From positions 584,001 to 648,000 of the forward strand of contig NZ_CP119409.1 in NCBI RefSeq assembly GCF_029223885.1: DNA of 64,000 nt, written 5' to 3'. Positions 49,614 to 58,924 of this stretch are shown here, in pieces. The position numbers were made by a program, and so were the translations under genes. Position 1 is the stretch's first letter. Each line of letters opens with the position of its first letter. This DNA is from Pararhizobium gei. GTDB lineage: Bacteria; Pseudomonadota; Alphaproteobacteria; Rhizobiales; Rhizobiaceae. The notes beneath the pieces were generated by a model. It saw nothing but the letters and a program-made list of their open reading frames with translations. It was not told the origin of the DNA and did not search any database.

Positions 49614-50420
49614 TCAACCGAATAGCCACAGGCCGATCAGCCCAGCGGTGCCGACGACGATGCGCCAGATGGCAAAAGGCGCGAAGCCTCGGTTGGAGAC
49701 GAAATTCAAAAGTGACCGCACGACCAGCAGCGCCGATACGAAGGCGGCGATGAACCCGACCGCGATCACGCCGACATCGTTGAAATCAAGGGCATTGCGG
49801 TTCTTGTAGAGATCGAGCGTAAAAGCGCCGAGCATCGTCGGCATGGCAAGAAAGAAGGAAAACTCGGCCGCTGAGCGTTTGTCGGTTCCCATCAGCAGCG
49901 CGCCGGCAATGGTCGCGCCCGAGCGGGACGTGCCGGGGATCATGGCAAGGCACTGGAACAGCCCGATCTTCAGCGCCAGCGATGGCGGATAGTCCATGAC
50001 ATCACGGTATCGGGGCGTCAGCGGCAGGCGGTCGATCGCATAGAGCACGATCCCGCCGACGATCAGGACAACACAGATCAACACGGGCGTCTCGAACAAA
50101 ACGGTCTTGATAAAATCATGCGCGACCACGCCGATTAGTGCTGCTGGAAGAAAGGCCAGCAGCACGGAGAGCACGAACCGGCGAGCCTTGGCGCTGGAGG
50201 GGAGGGCAGTCGCGATCGAAAGCAGCCGTTGGAAATAGACAAGCAGAATGGCGAGGATCGCGCCGAGCTGGATCAGGACGGCAAAGGTGTTGCCGGGCGA
50301 CTTGAAACCCAGAAAATGCCCGGCCAGCAGCACATGCGCGGTCGAGGATACGGGAATGAATTCGGTAAGCCCCTCGATGAGGCCAAGAATGAGCGCGCTG
50401 ATGATCGATTGATCGGCCAT
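49614..50420 (-). CDS. uppP: Undecaprenyl-diphosphatase UppP (BacA)
   Basis: A 268-residue inner-membrane enzyme that regenerates undecaprenyl phosphate for peptidoglycan and polysaccharide synthesis. [14 protein letters not shown] near residues 15-28 and [10 protein letters not shown] near 159-168 are the two catalytic motifs; about eight hydrophobic segments are present. Named BacA in older literature, unrelated to the symbiosis protein BacA. Confidence 0.96.
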   Translation of the reverse strand: MADQSIISALILGLIEGLTEFIPVSSTAHVLLAGHFLGFKSPGNTFAVLIQLGAILAILLVYFQRLLSIATALPSSAKARRFVLSVLLAFLPAALIGVVAHDFIKTVLFETPVLICVVLIVGGIVLYAIDRLPLTPRYRDVMDYPPSLALKIGLFQCLAMIPGTSRSGATIAGALLMGTDKRSAAEFSFFLAMPTMLGAFTLDLYKNRNALDFNDVGVIAVGFIAAFVSALLVVRSLLNFVSNRGFAPFAIWRIVVGTAGLIGLWLFG

Positions 50421-50580
50421 GGGTTAAGTATCCCTGAAGCATTGGGGGTTAAGGTCGGGGACCATCGAATTGGCTGATTCGCTTGTGTTTGCGGCAGCAA
50501 GTTCCTATAGCTTTTTCAAACGAGCCCTGGCCAGACCAAACCGCCGTGACAACCATCCCCCAAGGAACCGACGATAACGA

Positions 50581-51273
50581 ATGCCAACTCTCTATCATCA
50601 TCCTATGTCGACCGCGTCCCGATTTGTCCGGCTCATCCTGTCCGAGTACGGATATCAGACGGAACTTGCCGAAGAACAGCCCTGGGAAAAGAGGCGGGAC
50701 TTTCTGGCGCTCAATCCGGCTGGAACGCTTCCCGTCTATGTCGATGACAGCATGCGGGCGCTCTGCGGCGCAACCGTGATCTCGGAATATCTCGACGAGA
50801 CCAACGGCGTCCTCAAGCGCGATCGACGGCTCCTGGCGGAAGATCCGTTCCAGCGCGCCGAAATTCGCCGGCTGGTGGAATGGTTTCTTCTGAAAATGGA
50901 AGCCGATGTGACCCGGCCCCTGGTGCGGGAGCGCATTTACAAGCTCCAGATGACCCCCGACCAGGGCGGCGGTGCGCCCGATTCGAAAGTTTTGCGCACG
51001 TCGCGCGCCAATATCCGCCAGCATTTGAAATATCTCGGTTGGCTCGCGGGCTCGCGCACCTACCTCGCCGGCGACCGCCTGTCCTACGCCGATCTTGCCG
51101 CGGCCGCTGCGGTGTCGGTGCTCGACTATCTCGGCGAAATCGACTGGTCGGAGGTTCCGGCGGTCAAGGACTGGTACCAGAGACTGAAGTCGCGCCCCTC
51201 CTTCCGGCCGCTTCTGGCGGAGCGGGTGCGCGGCGTCACGCCCGTTTCCCATTACGCCGATCTCGACTTTTAG
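50581..51273 (+). CDS. Glutathione S-transferase family protein
   Basis: A 230-residue protein with an N-terminal thioredoxin-like domain (TLYHHPMSTASRFVRLIL, then LNPAGTLPVYVDD with the cis-Pro, and VISEYLDE for glutathione binding) and a helical C-terminal domain (YLAGDRLSYADLAAAA). The Ser-rich start suggests a Ser-type active site. Substrate unknown. queG begins 60 bases later, so they may be co-transcribed. Confidence 0.9.
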   Translation: MPTLYHHPMSTASRFVRLILSEYGYQTELAEEQPWEKRRDFLALNPAGTLPVYVDDSMRALCGATVISEYLDETNGVLKRDRRLLAEDPFQRAEIRRLVEWFLLKMEADVTRPLVRERIYKLQMTPDQGGGAPDSKVLRTSRANIRQHLKYLGWLAGSRTYLAGDRLSYADLAAAAAVSVLDYLGEIDWSEVPAVKDWYQRLKSRPSFRPLLAERVRGVTPVSHYADLDF

Positions 51274-51333
51274 GGCGCGATGCCGGTGGCAGCGGGTGGG
51301 CTTTACGGGACGCTTCAGCGACAGGAGACCGCT

Positions 51334-52494
51334 GTGAACGATGATGCGCTCCGGATGGCCAAGGACGAGAGGCGGCGGGGAAGCTTGACTGCTTTCCTCA
51401 AGGAGGAAGCGGGCGCCAAAGGTTTCGATGTCTGCCGCGTGACGCATCCGGCGTCTATTCCGCAGGCACCGCAACGGCTTTCGGACTTCCTGGCGGACAA
51501 CCATCACGGCACAATGGATTGGATGGCGGAGACGGCAGACCGCCGTGCTGACCCGCGTGTGCTGTGGAGCGATGTGCGCTCCATCGTCCTGTTCGGCATG
51601 AACTACGGACCGGACAGCGATCCGCGCGTCATTCTGGAACGCCCGGATCGCGGCGCCATCTCCGTCTACGCGCAAAACCGTGATTATCACGATCTTATCA
51701 AGGGAAAACTGAAGGAAATCGCGACCCGCTTTGCGGCAAGGGCGGGAGAGGACGTCAAGGTCTTCGTCGATACAGCACCCGTCATGGAAAAGCCGTTGGC
51801 CGAACAGGCCGGTCTCGGATGGCAGGGAAAGCACACCAACCTGGTCAGCCGGGAGTTCGGCTCCTGGCTTTTTCTCGGCAGCCTGTTCACGACCGCGGAT
51901 CTTGCGATCGATGTGGCGGAGACGGATCACTGCGGCTCGTGCCGCGCCTGTCTCGATGCCTGTCCCACGAACGCTTTCCCAACACCCTACCGCATTGATG
52001 CCCGGCGCTGCATTTCCTATCTCACCATCGAGCACAAAGGGCGGATCGATCCCGTCCTGCGGCCGTTGATCGGCAACCGGATCTATGGCTGCGACGATTG
52101 CCTTGCCGCCTGTCCCTGGAACAAGTTTGCCGCAGCAGCGTCGGAAATCAAGCTGAAGGCCCGCGAGGATCTGAAGGCTCCGCCGCTGTCCTTTCTGCTC
52201 GGGCTGGATGATGCGAGCTTCCGGGCGTTTTTTTCCGGATCGCCCGTCAAGCGCATAGGCCGCAACCGCTTCGTGCGCAATTGCCTGATTGCTGCTGGCA
52301 ATTCCGGTTCGACGGCGCTCATCGGCATATGCGCCGATCTTTGTCGCGATCCATCCGAGACGGTGCGGGGCATGGCGGTCTGGGCTCTGTCGTGCTTGAT
52401 GCCGCGTGGCGAGTTCGAAGAGTTCGCGGCAGAACGGCAAGAGGAAAACGACGCCGGCGTTCTCGCCGAATGGAGACTGGCAGGAGTATTGTGA
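51334..52494 (+). CDS. queG: Epoxyqueuosine reductase QueG
   Basis: A 386-residue cobalamin- and iron-sulfur-dependent enzyme reducing epoxyqueuosine to queuosine in tRNA. Two 4Fe-4S motifs are clear: CGSCRACLDACP near residues 201-212 and CDDCLAACPWNK near 253-264. A C-terminal HEAT-like region follows. The GTG at 51334 is chosen because ACAGGAGAC precedes it; upstream in-frame sequence contains no known QueG residues. Stop overlaps the next start by one base. Confidence 0.95.
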   Translation: MNDDALRMAKDERRRGSLTAFLKEEAGAKGFDVCRVTHPASIPQAPQRLSDFLADNHHGTMDWMAETADRRADPRVLWSDVRSIVLFGMNYGPDSDPRVILERPDRGAISVYAQNRDYHDLIKGKLKEIATRFAARAGEDVKVFVDTAPVMEKPLAEQAGLGWQGKHTNLVSREFGSWLFLGSLFTTADLAIDVAETDHCGSCRACLDACPTNAFPTPYRIDARRCISYLTIEHKGRIDPVLRPLIGNRIYGCDDCLAACPWNKFAAAASEIKLKAREDLKAPPLSFLLGLDDASFRAFFSGSPVKRIGRNRFVRNCLIAAGNSGSTALIGICADLCRDPSETVRGMAVWALSCLMPRGEFEEFAAERQEENDAGVLAEWRLAGVL

Positions 52495-53366
52495 TGCATG
52501 TTCTCATTCTCGGGGCAGGATTTTCCGGCTCCGCCATCGGCAGGGCCTTTCTTCCAAAAGCGCGATCCGTGACGGGCACGACCCGTTCGCAGGACAAGCT
52601 TGGTGTGCTTCAGGCAATGGGGATGGATGGGCTCCTTTATGACGGCGCTGTGGTCTCGCCTGAACTGGCGGCCGTCATGCGCAAGGCGACGCATCTGGTG
52701 CAATCGATCGCTCCGGGAAAGGATGGCGACCCGATCATGCGGGCAGGCATGCCGCCTCTCGAACATCTGATGCCCAATCTGCAATGGGCGGCTTATCTCT
52801 CCACCGTCGGCGTCTATGGCGACCACGGCGGGGCCTGGGTGACGGAGGAGGCGTTGCTCGATCCGGTTTCGGCCCGGTCAACAGAGCGTGTGGCTGCCGA
52901 AAGGGCCTGGCTGTCTTCCGGCGAAGAGCATGGTCTTCCGGTTGCTGTCCTCAGGCTATCCGGCATCTATGGCCCCGGCCGGAATGCATTTCGCAATCTG
53001 GAGGCAGGAACGGCCCGTCGCCTGGTAAAGGCGAACCAGGTCTTCAACCGCATCCGGGTGGAGGATATTGCATCTGCCGCCCTGCTTCTGGTTGAGAGAA
53101 AAACCGGCGGGATATTCAACGTCACCGACAATGAGCCCGCGCCCCCGCAGGATGTCGTTGCCGAGGCCGCCCGCCTCATGGGGATCGAGGCACCGCCGGA
53201 GATCCCGTTCGAGACGGCGGACCTGTCGCCCATGGCACGCTCCTTCTACGGAGAAAACAAGCGGGTCTCGAACGCGAAGTTGCGGGGGATCGGCTTCGAC
53301 TTCCGCTTTCCCGACTATCGGATTTCGCTAGCGGAGTTATGGACGAGCGGCCTCTGGCGCGGATGA
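52494..53366 (+). CDS. SDR-family NAD(P)-binding protein (YeeZ-like)
   Basis: A 290-residue Rossmann-fold protein: HVLILGAGFSGSAIGRAFL at the start, LSTVGVYGDHGG with the usual Tyr region, and RLSGIYGPGRNAF. It is translationally coupled to queG (TGATG). Extended-SDR/epimerase-like; substrate unknown. Confidence 0.87.
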   Translation: MHVLILGAGFSGSAIGRAFLPKARSVTGTTRSQDKLGVLQAMGMDGLLYDGAVVSPELAAVMRKATHLVQSIAPGKDGDPIMRAGMPPLEHLMPNLQWAAYLSTVGVYGDHGGAWVTEEALLDPVSARSTERVAAERAWLSSGEEHGLPVAVLRLSGIYGPGRNAFRNLEAGTARRLVKANQVFNRIRVEDIASAALLLVERKTGGIFNVTDNEPAPPQDVVAEAARLMGIEAPPEIPFETADLSPMARSFYGENKRVSNAKLRGIGFDFRFPDYRISLAELWTSGLWRG

Positions 53367-53822
53367 TCTTTCGAGTAAGAGCGGAATGAAAAGGAACTTA
53401 CAGATCGCCGAGCGATTATGCCGTCACAACCCGTAATATAGTTGTTCAGCTTGGCATTTGTTCTGTCGAAATTTCAGAAAACGGCACTGGTCGACTTTGT
53501 CTTCCATACAATCTAAGAGGGAAATCAAGATTTTATTTGGTTATAAGCCAGTCAAATATGGTGCGATTCAAAAAATTGAATCATTTTTGCGAATAAGTCT
53601 TGCGGCCAAACCAAGGCGCGGTTTGTGTGTCGGGGCTGCTGATTCGAAAGCGTTTCTGGTGCGTCACGCGAAATTTCAAAAATTTAAGAATTTAAATTTT
53701 CAAAGATCGGTAACCTTACCTAACGCGGCGTTAAAGGTTGAGGCACTTTTTCGCCATGTTTCACCCCGACAAACAAGCTCCGTAAGACATATCTAAATTT
53801 CAAACGAAGAAGGGGCGTCTGT
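53367..53822. other. AT-rich gap upstream of the RlpA-like gene
   Basis: 456 bases clearly poorer in GC than the rest, with no supportable gene. Near its end are two adjacent palindromes, GGTAACCTTACC at 53709-53720 and TAACGCGGCGTTA at 53721-53733, directly abutting, about 90 bases before the start codon. They are likely operator or promoter elements for the RlpA-like gene. Confidence 0.45.
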
Positions 53823-54194
53823 TTGACAAAGCTCAAGTTCGCGTCTGCTGCATTGGCAGCCGTCTTTGCCGTGGGGGCAAATTTCACATCGGCTACACCG
53901 AGTTTTGCCAAGGGTCAGGGGTGCGGAGGGGCGTCTTGGTACGCGCTGTCTTCCCGGACAGCATCAGGCGAGCGTATGAACGCCAAATATCTGACCGCTG
54001 CTCATCGTAACCTGAAATTCGGCACCAAGGTCGCTGTTACCAATAAGCGGAATGGAAAGACTGTCGTCGTTCGTATCAACGATCGCGGTCCGTTCATCCG
54101 TGGCCGCGTCATGGATCTTTCAAAGGCGGCCGCTTCGCATATCGGCATGATCAGTTCCGGCACCGCCAACGTCTGTTACCGCATCGTCGGCTGA
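53823..54194 (+). CDS. RlpA-like septal/cell-wall protein
   Basis: A 123-residue exported protein. Signal peptide [19 protein letters not shown], then one double-psi beta-barrel domain: [37 protein letters not shown] and [23 protein letters not shown] (described, about residues 78-100), carrying the usual Asp and His-type residues. RlpA proteins cleave denuded peptidoglycan strands; this one lacks a SPOR domain, so its target site is unknown. It uses a TTG start after AAGAAGGGG; there is no ATG at a suitable place. Confidence 0.87.
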   Translation: MTKLKFASAALAAVFAVGANFTSATPSFAKGQGCGGASWYALSSRTASGERMNAKYLTAAHRNLKFGTKVAVTNKRNGKTVVVRINDRGPFIRGRVMDLSKAAASHIGMISSGTANVCYRIVG

Positions 54195-54367
54195 TGCTTT
54201 AACGCGACCGGTACGAAATAGTTCCGTCCTGATTTTTCATCAATCAGGATCGGGCTGGTATTAGGTCCATCCGCTCCCTCGCATCAAACAGCAGGCGCTG
54301 CTGCGGCCGCTTCCGGCTTGCTCTTGGCCGCCATCACCGCTACCACGGCGGAAATGGAGTTTGAAAC

Positions 54368-55657
54368 ATGCGATTGGGTGGCAGGCTCGCTGGAGCCATA
54401 GAGGTTCTCGCCGATATCGAGGCGCGCAAGCGTCCCGTTGCCGATGCGCTCAAGGACTGGGGGCTGGCACATCGTTTTGCCGGCTCGGGCGATCGGGCTG
54501 CGATCGGCAACATCGTCTACGACGCATTGCGCATGAAATTGTCGCATGCCTGGCTGATGGACAGCGACAATGCCACGGCACTCGGCCATGCCGTGATGTT
54601 TCGGCAATGGGGCCTGTCTTCGGAGCAACTTGCTGCCGAAACGGACGGCGACAAATTTGCGCCGGAACCGCTGGGCGGAGATATGAAGGCGGCTTTCGCC
54701 AGCCGGGATCTCGACGGCGCGCCCCTGCATGTGCAGGGCGATATCCCCGAATGGGTGCAGCCGTCCTTCGAAGATAATTTCGATGACGACTGGCTTGCCG
54801 AGGCGAAAGCATTGGCCGGCCGTCCGGCGCTGGATCTTCGTGTCAACACGCTGAAGGCGTCCCGCGAAAAAGTGCTCAAAGCCCTTGATCGGAGCGTGGT
54901 GGAGCCGACTGCAATTGCCCGCAATGGTGTTCGCGTCAAAGCGGGCGAGGGGCCGTCGCGGTTGCCCAACGTCACCGCCGAACTGTCTTTTCAAAAAGGC
55001 TGGTTCGAGGTTCAGGACGAGGGATCGCAGATCGTCGCGGATCTGGTCATGCCGCTGGAAAGCGATCAAGTTCTCGACTTTTGCGCCGGCGGCGGTGGCA
55101 AGACGCTCGCCATGGCCGCCGCGATGAACAACAAGGGTCAGGTGCATGCCTACGACACCGACCGCAAGCGTCTTGCGCCGATCATCGAGCGACTGAAACG
55201 GGCCGGCACCCGCAATGTTCAGGTTCATGACCGCCTCGGCGGGCTTGCGCCACTTACCGGCAAATTCGACCGGGTTCTCGTCGATGCGCCGTGCACCGGC
55301 ACAGGCACCTGGCGGCGCCGTCCGGATACGAAGTGGCGGCTGACCCAGAAGAACCTCGAGGAGCGGCTTGCCCAGCAACAGGAAGCTCTGGCAGGCGCTG
55401 CGCCCTTCGTGCGGCCGGGCGGCCGTTTGATCTATGTGACCTGCTCGATCCTGCCTGAGGAGAACGAAAGGCAAGTCTATCGTTTCTGCGAGGAAAACCC
55501 GGAATTCGAAATTCTCTCCGCTGCGGATGCGTGGGCAAACCTGTTTGGAGCGGACAAACCGCAACCCTGGTCTGCCGACATGAAGACCGTGACGCTGACT
55601 CCGACTTCGACGGATACCGATGGTTTCTTCTTCTGCCTGATGGGTCGCAAGTCCTGA
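54368..55657 (+). CDS. rsmB: 16S rRNA m5C methyltransferase, RsmB family
   Basis: A 429-residue SAM-dependent methyltransferase. An N-terminal NusB-like/RNA-binding portion precedes the catalytic core: LDFCAGGGGKTLAMAAAM (SAM), LVDAPCTGTGTWRRRPD with one catalytic Cys near residue 315, and YVTCSILPEENERQVYRF with the nucleophilic Cys near 359. RsmB methylates C967 of 16S rRNA in E. coli; in alphaproteobacteria the same name is used for this family. GGAGTTTGAAAC lies before the ATG. Confidence 0.93.
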   Translation: MRLGGRLAGAIEVLADIEARKRPVADALKDWGLAHRFAGSGDRAAIGNIVYDALRMKLSHAWLMDSDNATALGHAVMFRQWGLSSEQLAAETDGDKFAPEPLGGDMKAAFASRDLDGAPLHVQGDIPEWVQPSFEDNFDDDWLAEAKALAGRPALDLRVNTLKASREKVLKALDRSVVEPTAIARNGVRVKAGEGPSRLPNVTAELSFQKGWFEVQDEGSQIVADLVMPLESDQVLDFCAGGGGKTLAMAAAMNNKGQVHAYDTDRKRLAPIIERLKRAGTRNVQVHDRLGGLAPLTGKFDRVLVDAPCTGTGTWRRRPDTKWRLTQKNLEERLAQQQEALAGAAPFVRPGGRLIYVTCSILPEENERQVYRFCEENPEFEILSAADAWANLFGADKPQPWSADMKTVTLTPTSTDTDGFFFCLMGRKS

Positions 55658-55833
55658 TCCGCAGCCGCCGCGGATGGAAGCGTTCTAAACTATACGCTTT
55701 GACACAAGTTTGATTTTGGGCCATGAAAACTCTGCTGGACAACCACGTCCACATCCCGGACCGCGCGGCTTGCGCGACCGGCTGAGGGCGGCGAGGGAAC
55801 ACCGGATAAGACCGGAAACGATCAGGAGAGGTT

Positions 55834-57114
55834 ATGACGAGTTTATTCCTACGCAGTGCTGCGCTGGGGCTTTTTGCTGCAACGTCGCTTTTTGCGCTCC
55901 AGCCGGCCTACGCCGCGACGGACGCGGCAGCGGTCGTCAAGCACTATGCTGCCGTCGCCCATGCCAAATATGCCGATGCGCTCTCGACCGCCGAAGCGCT
56001 CGACAAGGCTGTCGACGCGCTGATCGCCACGCCAAGTGATGCGACCCTGAAGGCGGCGCGCGATGCATGGCTTGTGGCCCGCAATCCCTACCAGGAAACC
56101 GAAGTCTATCGTTTCGGCAACGCGATCGTCGATGATTGGGAGGGCAAGGTCAATGCCTGGCCGCTGGACGAGGGGTTGATCGATTATGTCGATCCGAGTT
56201 ACGGCACAGAGAGCGACGAGAATGCCCTGTTCACCGGCAATGTCATCGCCAACAAAACCATCAAGATCGACGGCAAGGACGTCGACGCGACCAACATCTC
56301 CCCGGAATTCCTCTCCGGCACGCTGCAGGAGGCAGACGGCATCGAGGCGAATGTCGCCACCGGCTATCACGCCATCGAGTTCCTGCTCTGGGGCCAGGAT
56401 CTGAACGGCACGGGCAAGGGTGCCGGCAACCGGCCCTATACGGACTATGATACCAAGGCCTGCACCAATGGCAATTGCGATCGCCGCGCCGCCTATCTGA
56501 AGGCTGCCAGCGACCTGCTGGTTGCCGATCTCAAGGAAATGGTTGCCAACTGGACGCCGGACGGTGCGGCCACCAAGGCGGTCGAAGGCGATGCCAAGGC
56601 TGGCGTCGCAGCGATCCTCACCGGTATGGGCTCGCTGTCCTACGGAGAACTGGCTGGCGAGCGCATGAAGCTCGGCCTTCTCCTGCATGATCCGGAAGAA
56701 GAGCACGACTGCTTCTCCGACAACACCTATAATTCCCACCTGCATGATGCGATCGGCATCCAGTCCGCTTACACCGGCGAGTACACCGCGGCAGACGGCA
56801 CGAAGCTGACAGGCCCTTCGCTTTCCGAACTGGTTGCCGCCAAGGATCCGGCGCTCGACAAGGAAATGAAGGAAAAGCTGACGGCGACGCTGACAGCTAT
56901 GGAAGCCATGGCCAAGCGCGGCCAGACGGTCGAGGCCTATGACCAGATGATCGGCGAGGGAAATACCGAAGGTAACGCCGTGGTTCAGGCGGCGATCGAC
57001 GGCCTGGTGGCTCAGGCCAAGACGGTGGAGCGCGTCATTGCAGCCCTTGATCTCGGTGCGATCGAGCTTGAAGGTTCCGACAGCCTGGATAATCCTAACG
57101 CTGTCTTCCAATGA
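55834..57114 (+). CDS. Imelysin-family (M75, IrpA-like) periplasmic iron protein
   Basis: A 426-residue exported protein. Signal peptide SLFLRSAALGLFAATSLFA, mature start ATDAAAVVKHYAAVAHAKYADAL. The imelysin motif GxHxxE is intact as TGYHAIEFLLWGQD near residues 176-189. Members bind iron or haem-related ligands at the cell surface or in the periplasm; no peptidase activity is secure. The upstream gap holds TTCTAAA, half of an Irr (iron control element) site, which is only suggestive. It heads a cluster with a di-haem protein, a second imelysin and DUF1513. Confidence 0.92.
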   Translation: MTSLFLRSAALGLFAATSLFALQPAYAATDAAAVVKHYAAVAHAKYADALSTAEALDKAVDALIATPSDATLKAARDAWLVARNPYQETEVYRFGNAIVDDWEGKVNAWPLDEGLIDYVDPSYGTESDENALFTGNVIANKTIKIDGKDVDATNISPEFLSGTLQEADGIEANVATGYHAIEFLLWGQDLNGTGKGAGNRPYTDYDTKACTNGNCDRRAAYLKAASDLLVADLKEMVANWTPDGAATKAVEGDAKAGVAAILTGMGSLSYGELAGERMKLGLLLHDPEEEHDCFSDNTYNSHLHDAIGIQSAYTGEYTAADGTKLTGPSLSELVAAKDPALDKEMKEKLTATLTAMEAMAKRGQTVEAYDQMIGEGNTEGNAVVQAAIDGLVAQAKTVERVIAALDLGAIELEGSDSLDNPNAVFQ

Positions 57115-57123
57115 GAAAGCAAA

Positions 57124-57158
57124 GGCGGGCTGCCACATACCGGCGGCCCGGTTTTTTT
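57124..57158 (+). terminator. Terminator abutting the di-haem start codon
   Basis: CGGGCTGCC (57126-57134), seven-base loop, GGCGGCCCG (57142-57150), then GTTTTTTT. The T run ends two bases before the ATG at 57161, so the terminator occupies the place of a ribosome site for the next gene. Confidence 0.88.
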
Positions 57159-57160
57159 GA

Positions 57161-58924
57161 ATGAATGCTTGGGGCCTCCCGCGCCTGACACTGCCGCTCG
57201 TTGTCGCACTCTGCTGCGCGGCCGGCGGCATGTTCGGTTTGGGAGAGAGTGTCGCGTTTGAGGCTTCTCACCCCCTGTCATTTCGTGACATCTCCCCCTC
57301 AAGGGGGGAGATTTGGCTTGAGCAAGCTTCCGGCTCAGAAAATAGCAAAAACAACACTGTCCTCCTGGCCAATGATGCGCGAGAGGCTGCCCCATCGATC
57401 TCCCCCCTTGAGGGGGAGATGCCCGATAGGGCAGAGGGGGGGAAGCCCGCCGCAATCGAGAGCGACGAGACGGACCCTCTGACTCAAGCCCGCACTGACC
57501 TCTCAGCCTCGGACCTCGCCCGCGTCCGCGCCGTCATCGCGCCCGCCATCGATTTTTCCAAGGCGGAACAATTCGAGGCCATGTCAGGCGGCGCTGGCAC
57601 CTCCATCGCCTCGGTCAACGCGGATAGTCTTTCGCAATTCTCATCCAACATCAGTTTTGCCGAGGAGGAGAGCTTCAAGCTCGGCAATGCGCTGTTCCGC
57701 AAACTCTGGGTATCATCGCCATCGTCGACGCAGGCGTCCGACGGGCTTGGACCGCTCTTCAACGCCCGTGCTTGCCAGACCTGCCATCTGAAGGATGGGC
57801 GCGGGCATCCGCCGGAGGGAAATGCAGATGCGACCTCGATGTTTCTTCGGCTCGCCCGCGCCCCGAAGACCGATGAGGAACGGGCAGCCTTAGCGGCGCG
57901 CAAGGTGCTGAATTTCCCCGATCCGGTCTATGGCGCGCAATTGCAGGACCGAGCGGTTCCGGGTCTTGCCGCCGAAGGCAACATGGCAATCCGTTACGCG
58001 CAAATCCCGGTCGCGCTCCAAGGCGGCGAAACGGTTTTTCTGAGAAAGCCGGACTATAGCATCGACGGGCCCGGTTACGGGGCTCTTGACACAACCACCA
58101 CGCTGTCGCCACGCGTCACCCAGCCGATGAGCGGTCTCGGGCTGGTGGAGGCCATCCACCCTGCGGATATTCTGGGCCATGCCGATCCGCAGGACGCAGA
58201 TGGCGATGGGATCAGCGGCAAGCCGGCAGTGGTGCGAGATCCCTCGACCGGCGTCCTGTCGCTCGGCCGGTTCGGGTGGAAGGCGCAAAGCGCTTCCGTG
58301 CGCAGCCAAGCCGCCGAAGCGCTCGCCGGCGATATCGGGATTTCCTCGCCCGGCGCGAAGCGCAACCACGGCGACTGCACCGTGTTCCAGAAGGAGTGTC
58401 TCGCCATGGCCGATGGCGTGCAGCCGCGTCTGGGAGATACGGAAGCACCCGATCCGGTCCTTGATCTCATCACCTTCTATTCCGAAAACCTGGCCGTGCC
58501 GGCGCGTCGCAAGGCGAGTTTCAAGGAAACCCTGGCGGGCAAGAAGCTATTCTATGAAAGCGGCTGCATGTCCTGCCATGTGCCGAAATTTGTGACGCGG
58601 CGCGATGCCGCCAACAAGGCGCATGCCTTCCAGCTGATCTGGCCCTATTCGGATTTTCTGCTGCACGACATGGGCGATGGCCTTGCCGATGGCCAGCAGG
58701 TGGGAGAGGCGACGGGACGGGAATGGCGCACACCGCCGCTCTGGGGCATCGGGCTGACGAAGACGGTCAGCGGCCATACCTTCTTCCTGCATGACGGACG
58801 TGCCCGCAGCCTCACCGAGGCCATCCTCTGGCATGGCGGCGAGGCGACCAGATCCAGGGACCGGTTTGCGGCAATGGAAAAAGCCGATAGACAGGCTCTG
58901 ATCACATTTCTGGAGTCCCTTTGA
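57161..58924 (+). CDS. Di-haem c-type oxidoreductase-like protein (DUF1111/DHOR)
   Basis: A 587-residue exported protein. Two c-type haem sites are visible: ACQTCHL near residue 205 and GCMSCHV near residue 469; HDMGDGL, PPLWGIGLT and LHDGRARSLTEAILWHGG are typical of the di-haem oxidoreductase family that lies with imelysins. The N-terminus (LTLPLVVALCCAAGGMF) is a signal peptide. Residues about 36-95 are encoded by an inserted palindromic repeat (57268-57443) in frame, giving RGE/EGE-rich sequence of no recognisable fold, so the natural mature start may be near residue 96. No ribosome site precedes the ATG. It overlaps the second imelysin gene by one base. Confidence 0.87.
   Translation: MNAWGLPRLTLPLVVALCCAAGGMFGLGESVAFEASHPLSFRDISPSRGEIWLEQASGSENSKNNTVLLANDAREAAPSISPLEGEMPDRAEGGKPAAIESDETDPLTQARTDLSASDLARVRAVIAPAIDFSKAEQFEAMSGGAGTSIASVNADSLSQFSSNISFAEEESFKLGNALFRKLWVSSPSSTQASDGLGPLFNARACQTCHLKDGRGHPPEGNADATSMFLRLARAPKTDEERAALAARKVLNFPDPVYGAQLQDRAVPGLAAEGNMAIRYAQIPVALQGGETVFLRKPDYSIDGPGYGALDTTTTLSPRVTQPMSGLGLVEAIHPADILGHADPQDADGDGISGKPAVVRDPSTGVLSLGRFGWKAQSASVRSQAAEALAGDIGISSPGAKRNHGDCTVFQKECLAMADGVQPRLGDTEAPDPVLDLITFYSENLAVPARRKASFKETLAGKKLFYESGCMSCHVPKFVTRRDAANKAHAFQLIWPYSDFLLHDMGDGLADGQQVGEATGREWRTPPLWGIGLTKTVSGHTFFLHDGRARSLTEAILWHGGEATRSRDRFAAMEKADRQALITFLESL
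57268..57443. repeat. Rhizobial palindromic repeat inside the di-haem gene
   Basis: Two 23-base palindromes at 57290-57312 and 57398-57420 (each ATCTCCCCC, five bases, GGGGGAGAT) are exact reverse complements of each other, and the flanking CACCCCCTGTC and GGCAGAGGGGGG sides are also partly complementary, so the whole element is a large imperfect inverted repeat. Similar C/G-run palindromes are frequent between genes in rhizobial genomes. Here it lies within a coding frame that stays open throughout. Confidence 0.85.

Noticed and set aside
53458..53796. 112-residue frame in the AT-rich gap before the RlpA-like gene
   Set aside because: Composition and residue content look non-coding and it covers the palindromes of the promoter region.
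54284..54367. Minus-strand Ala-rich peptide end (MAAKSKPEAAAAAPAV) before rsmB
   Set aside because: It could be the tail of a lost gene, but nothing upstream on that strand is recognisable, so chance is as likely.
55683..55689. Possible Irr iron control element before the first imelysin gene
   Set aside because: Only TTCTAAA, one half of the element, is present; the TTTAGAA partner is missing.
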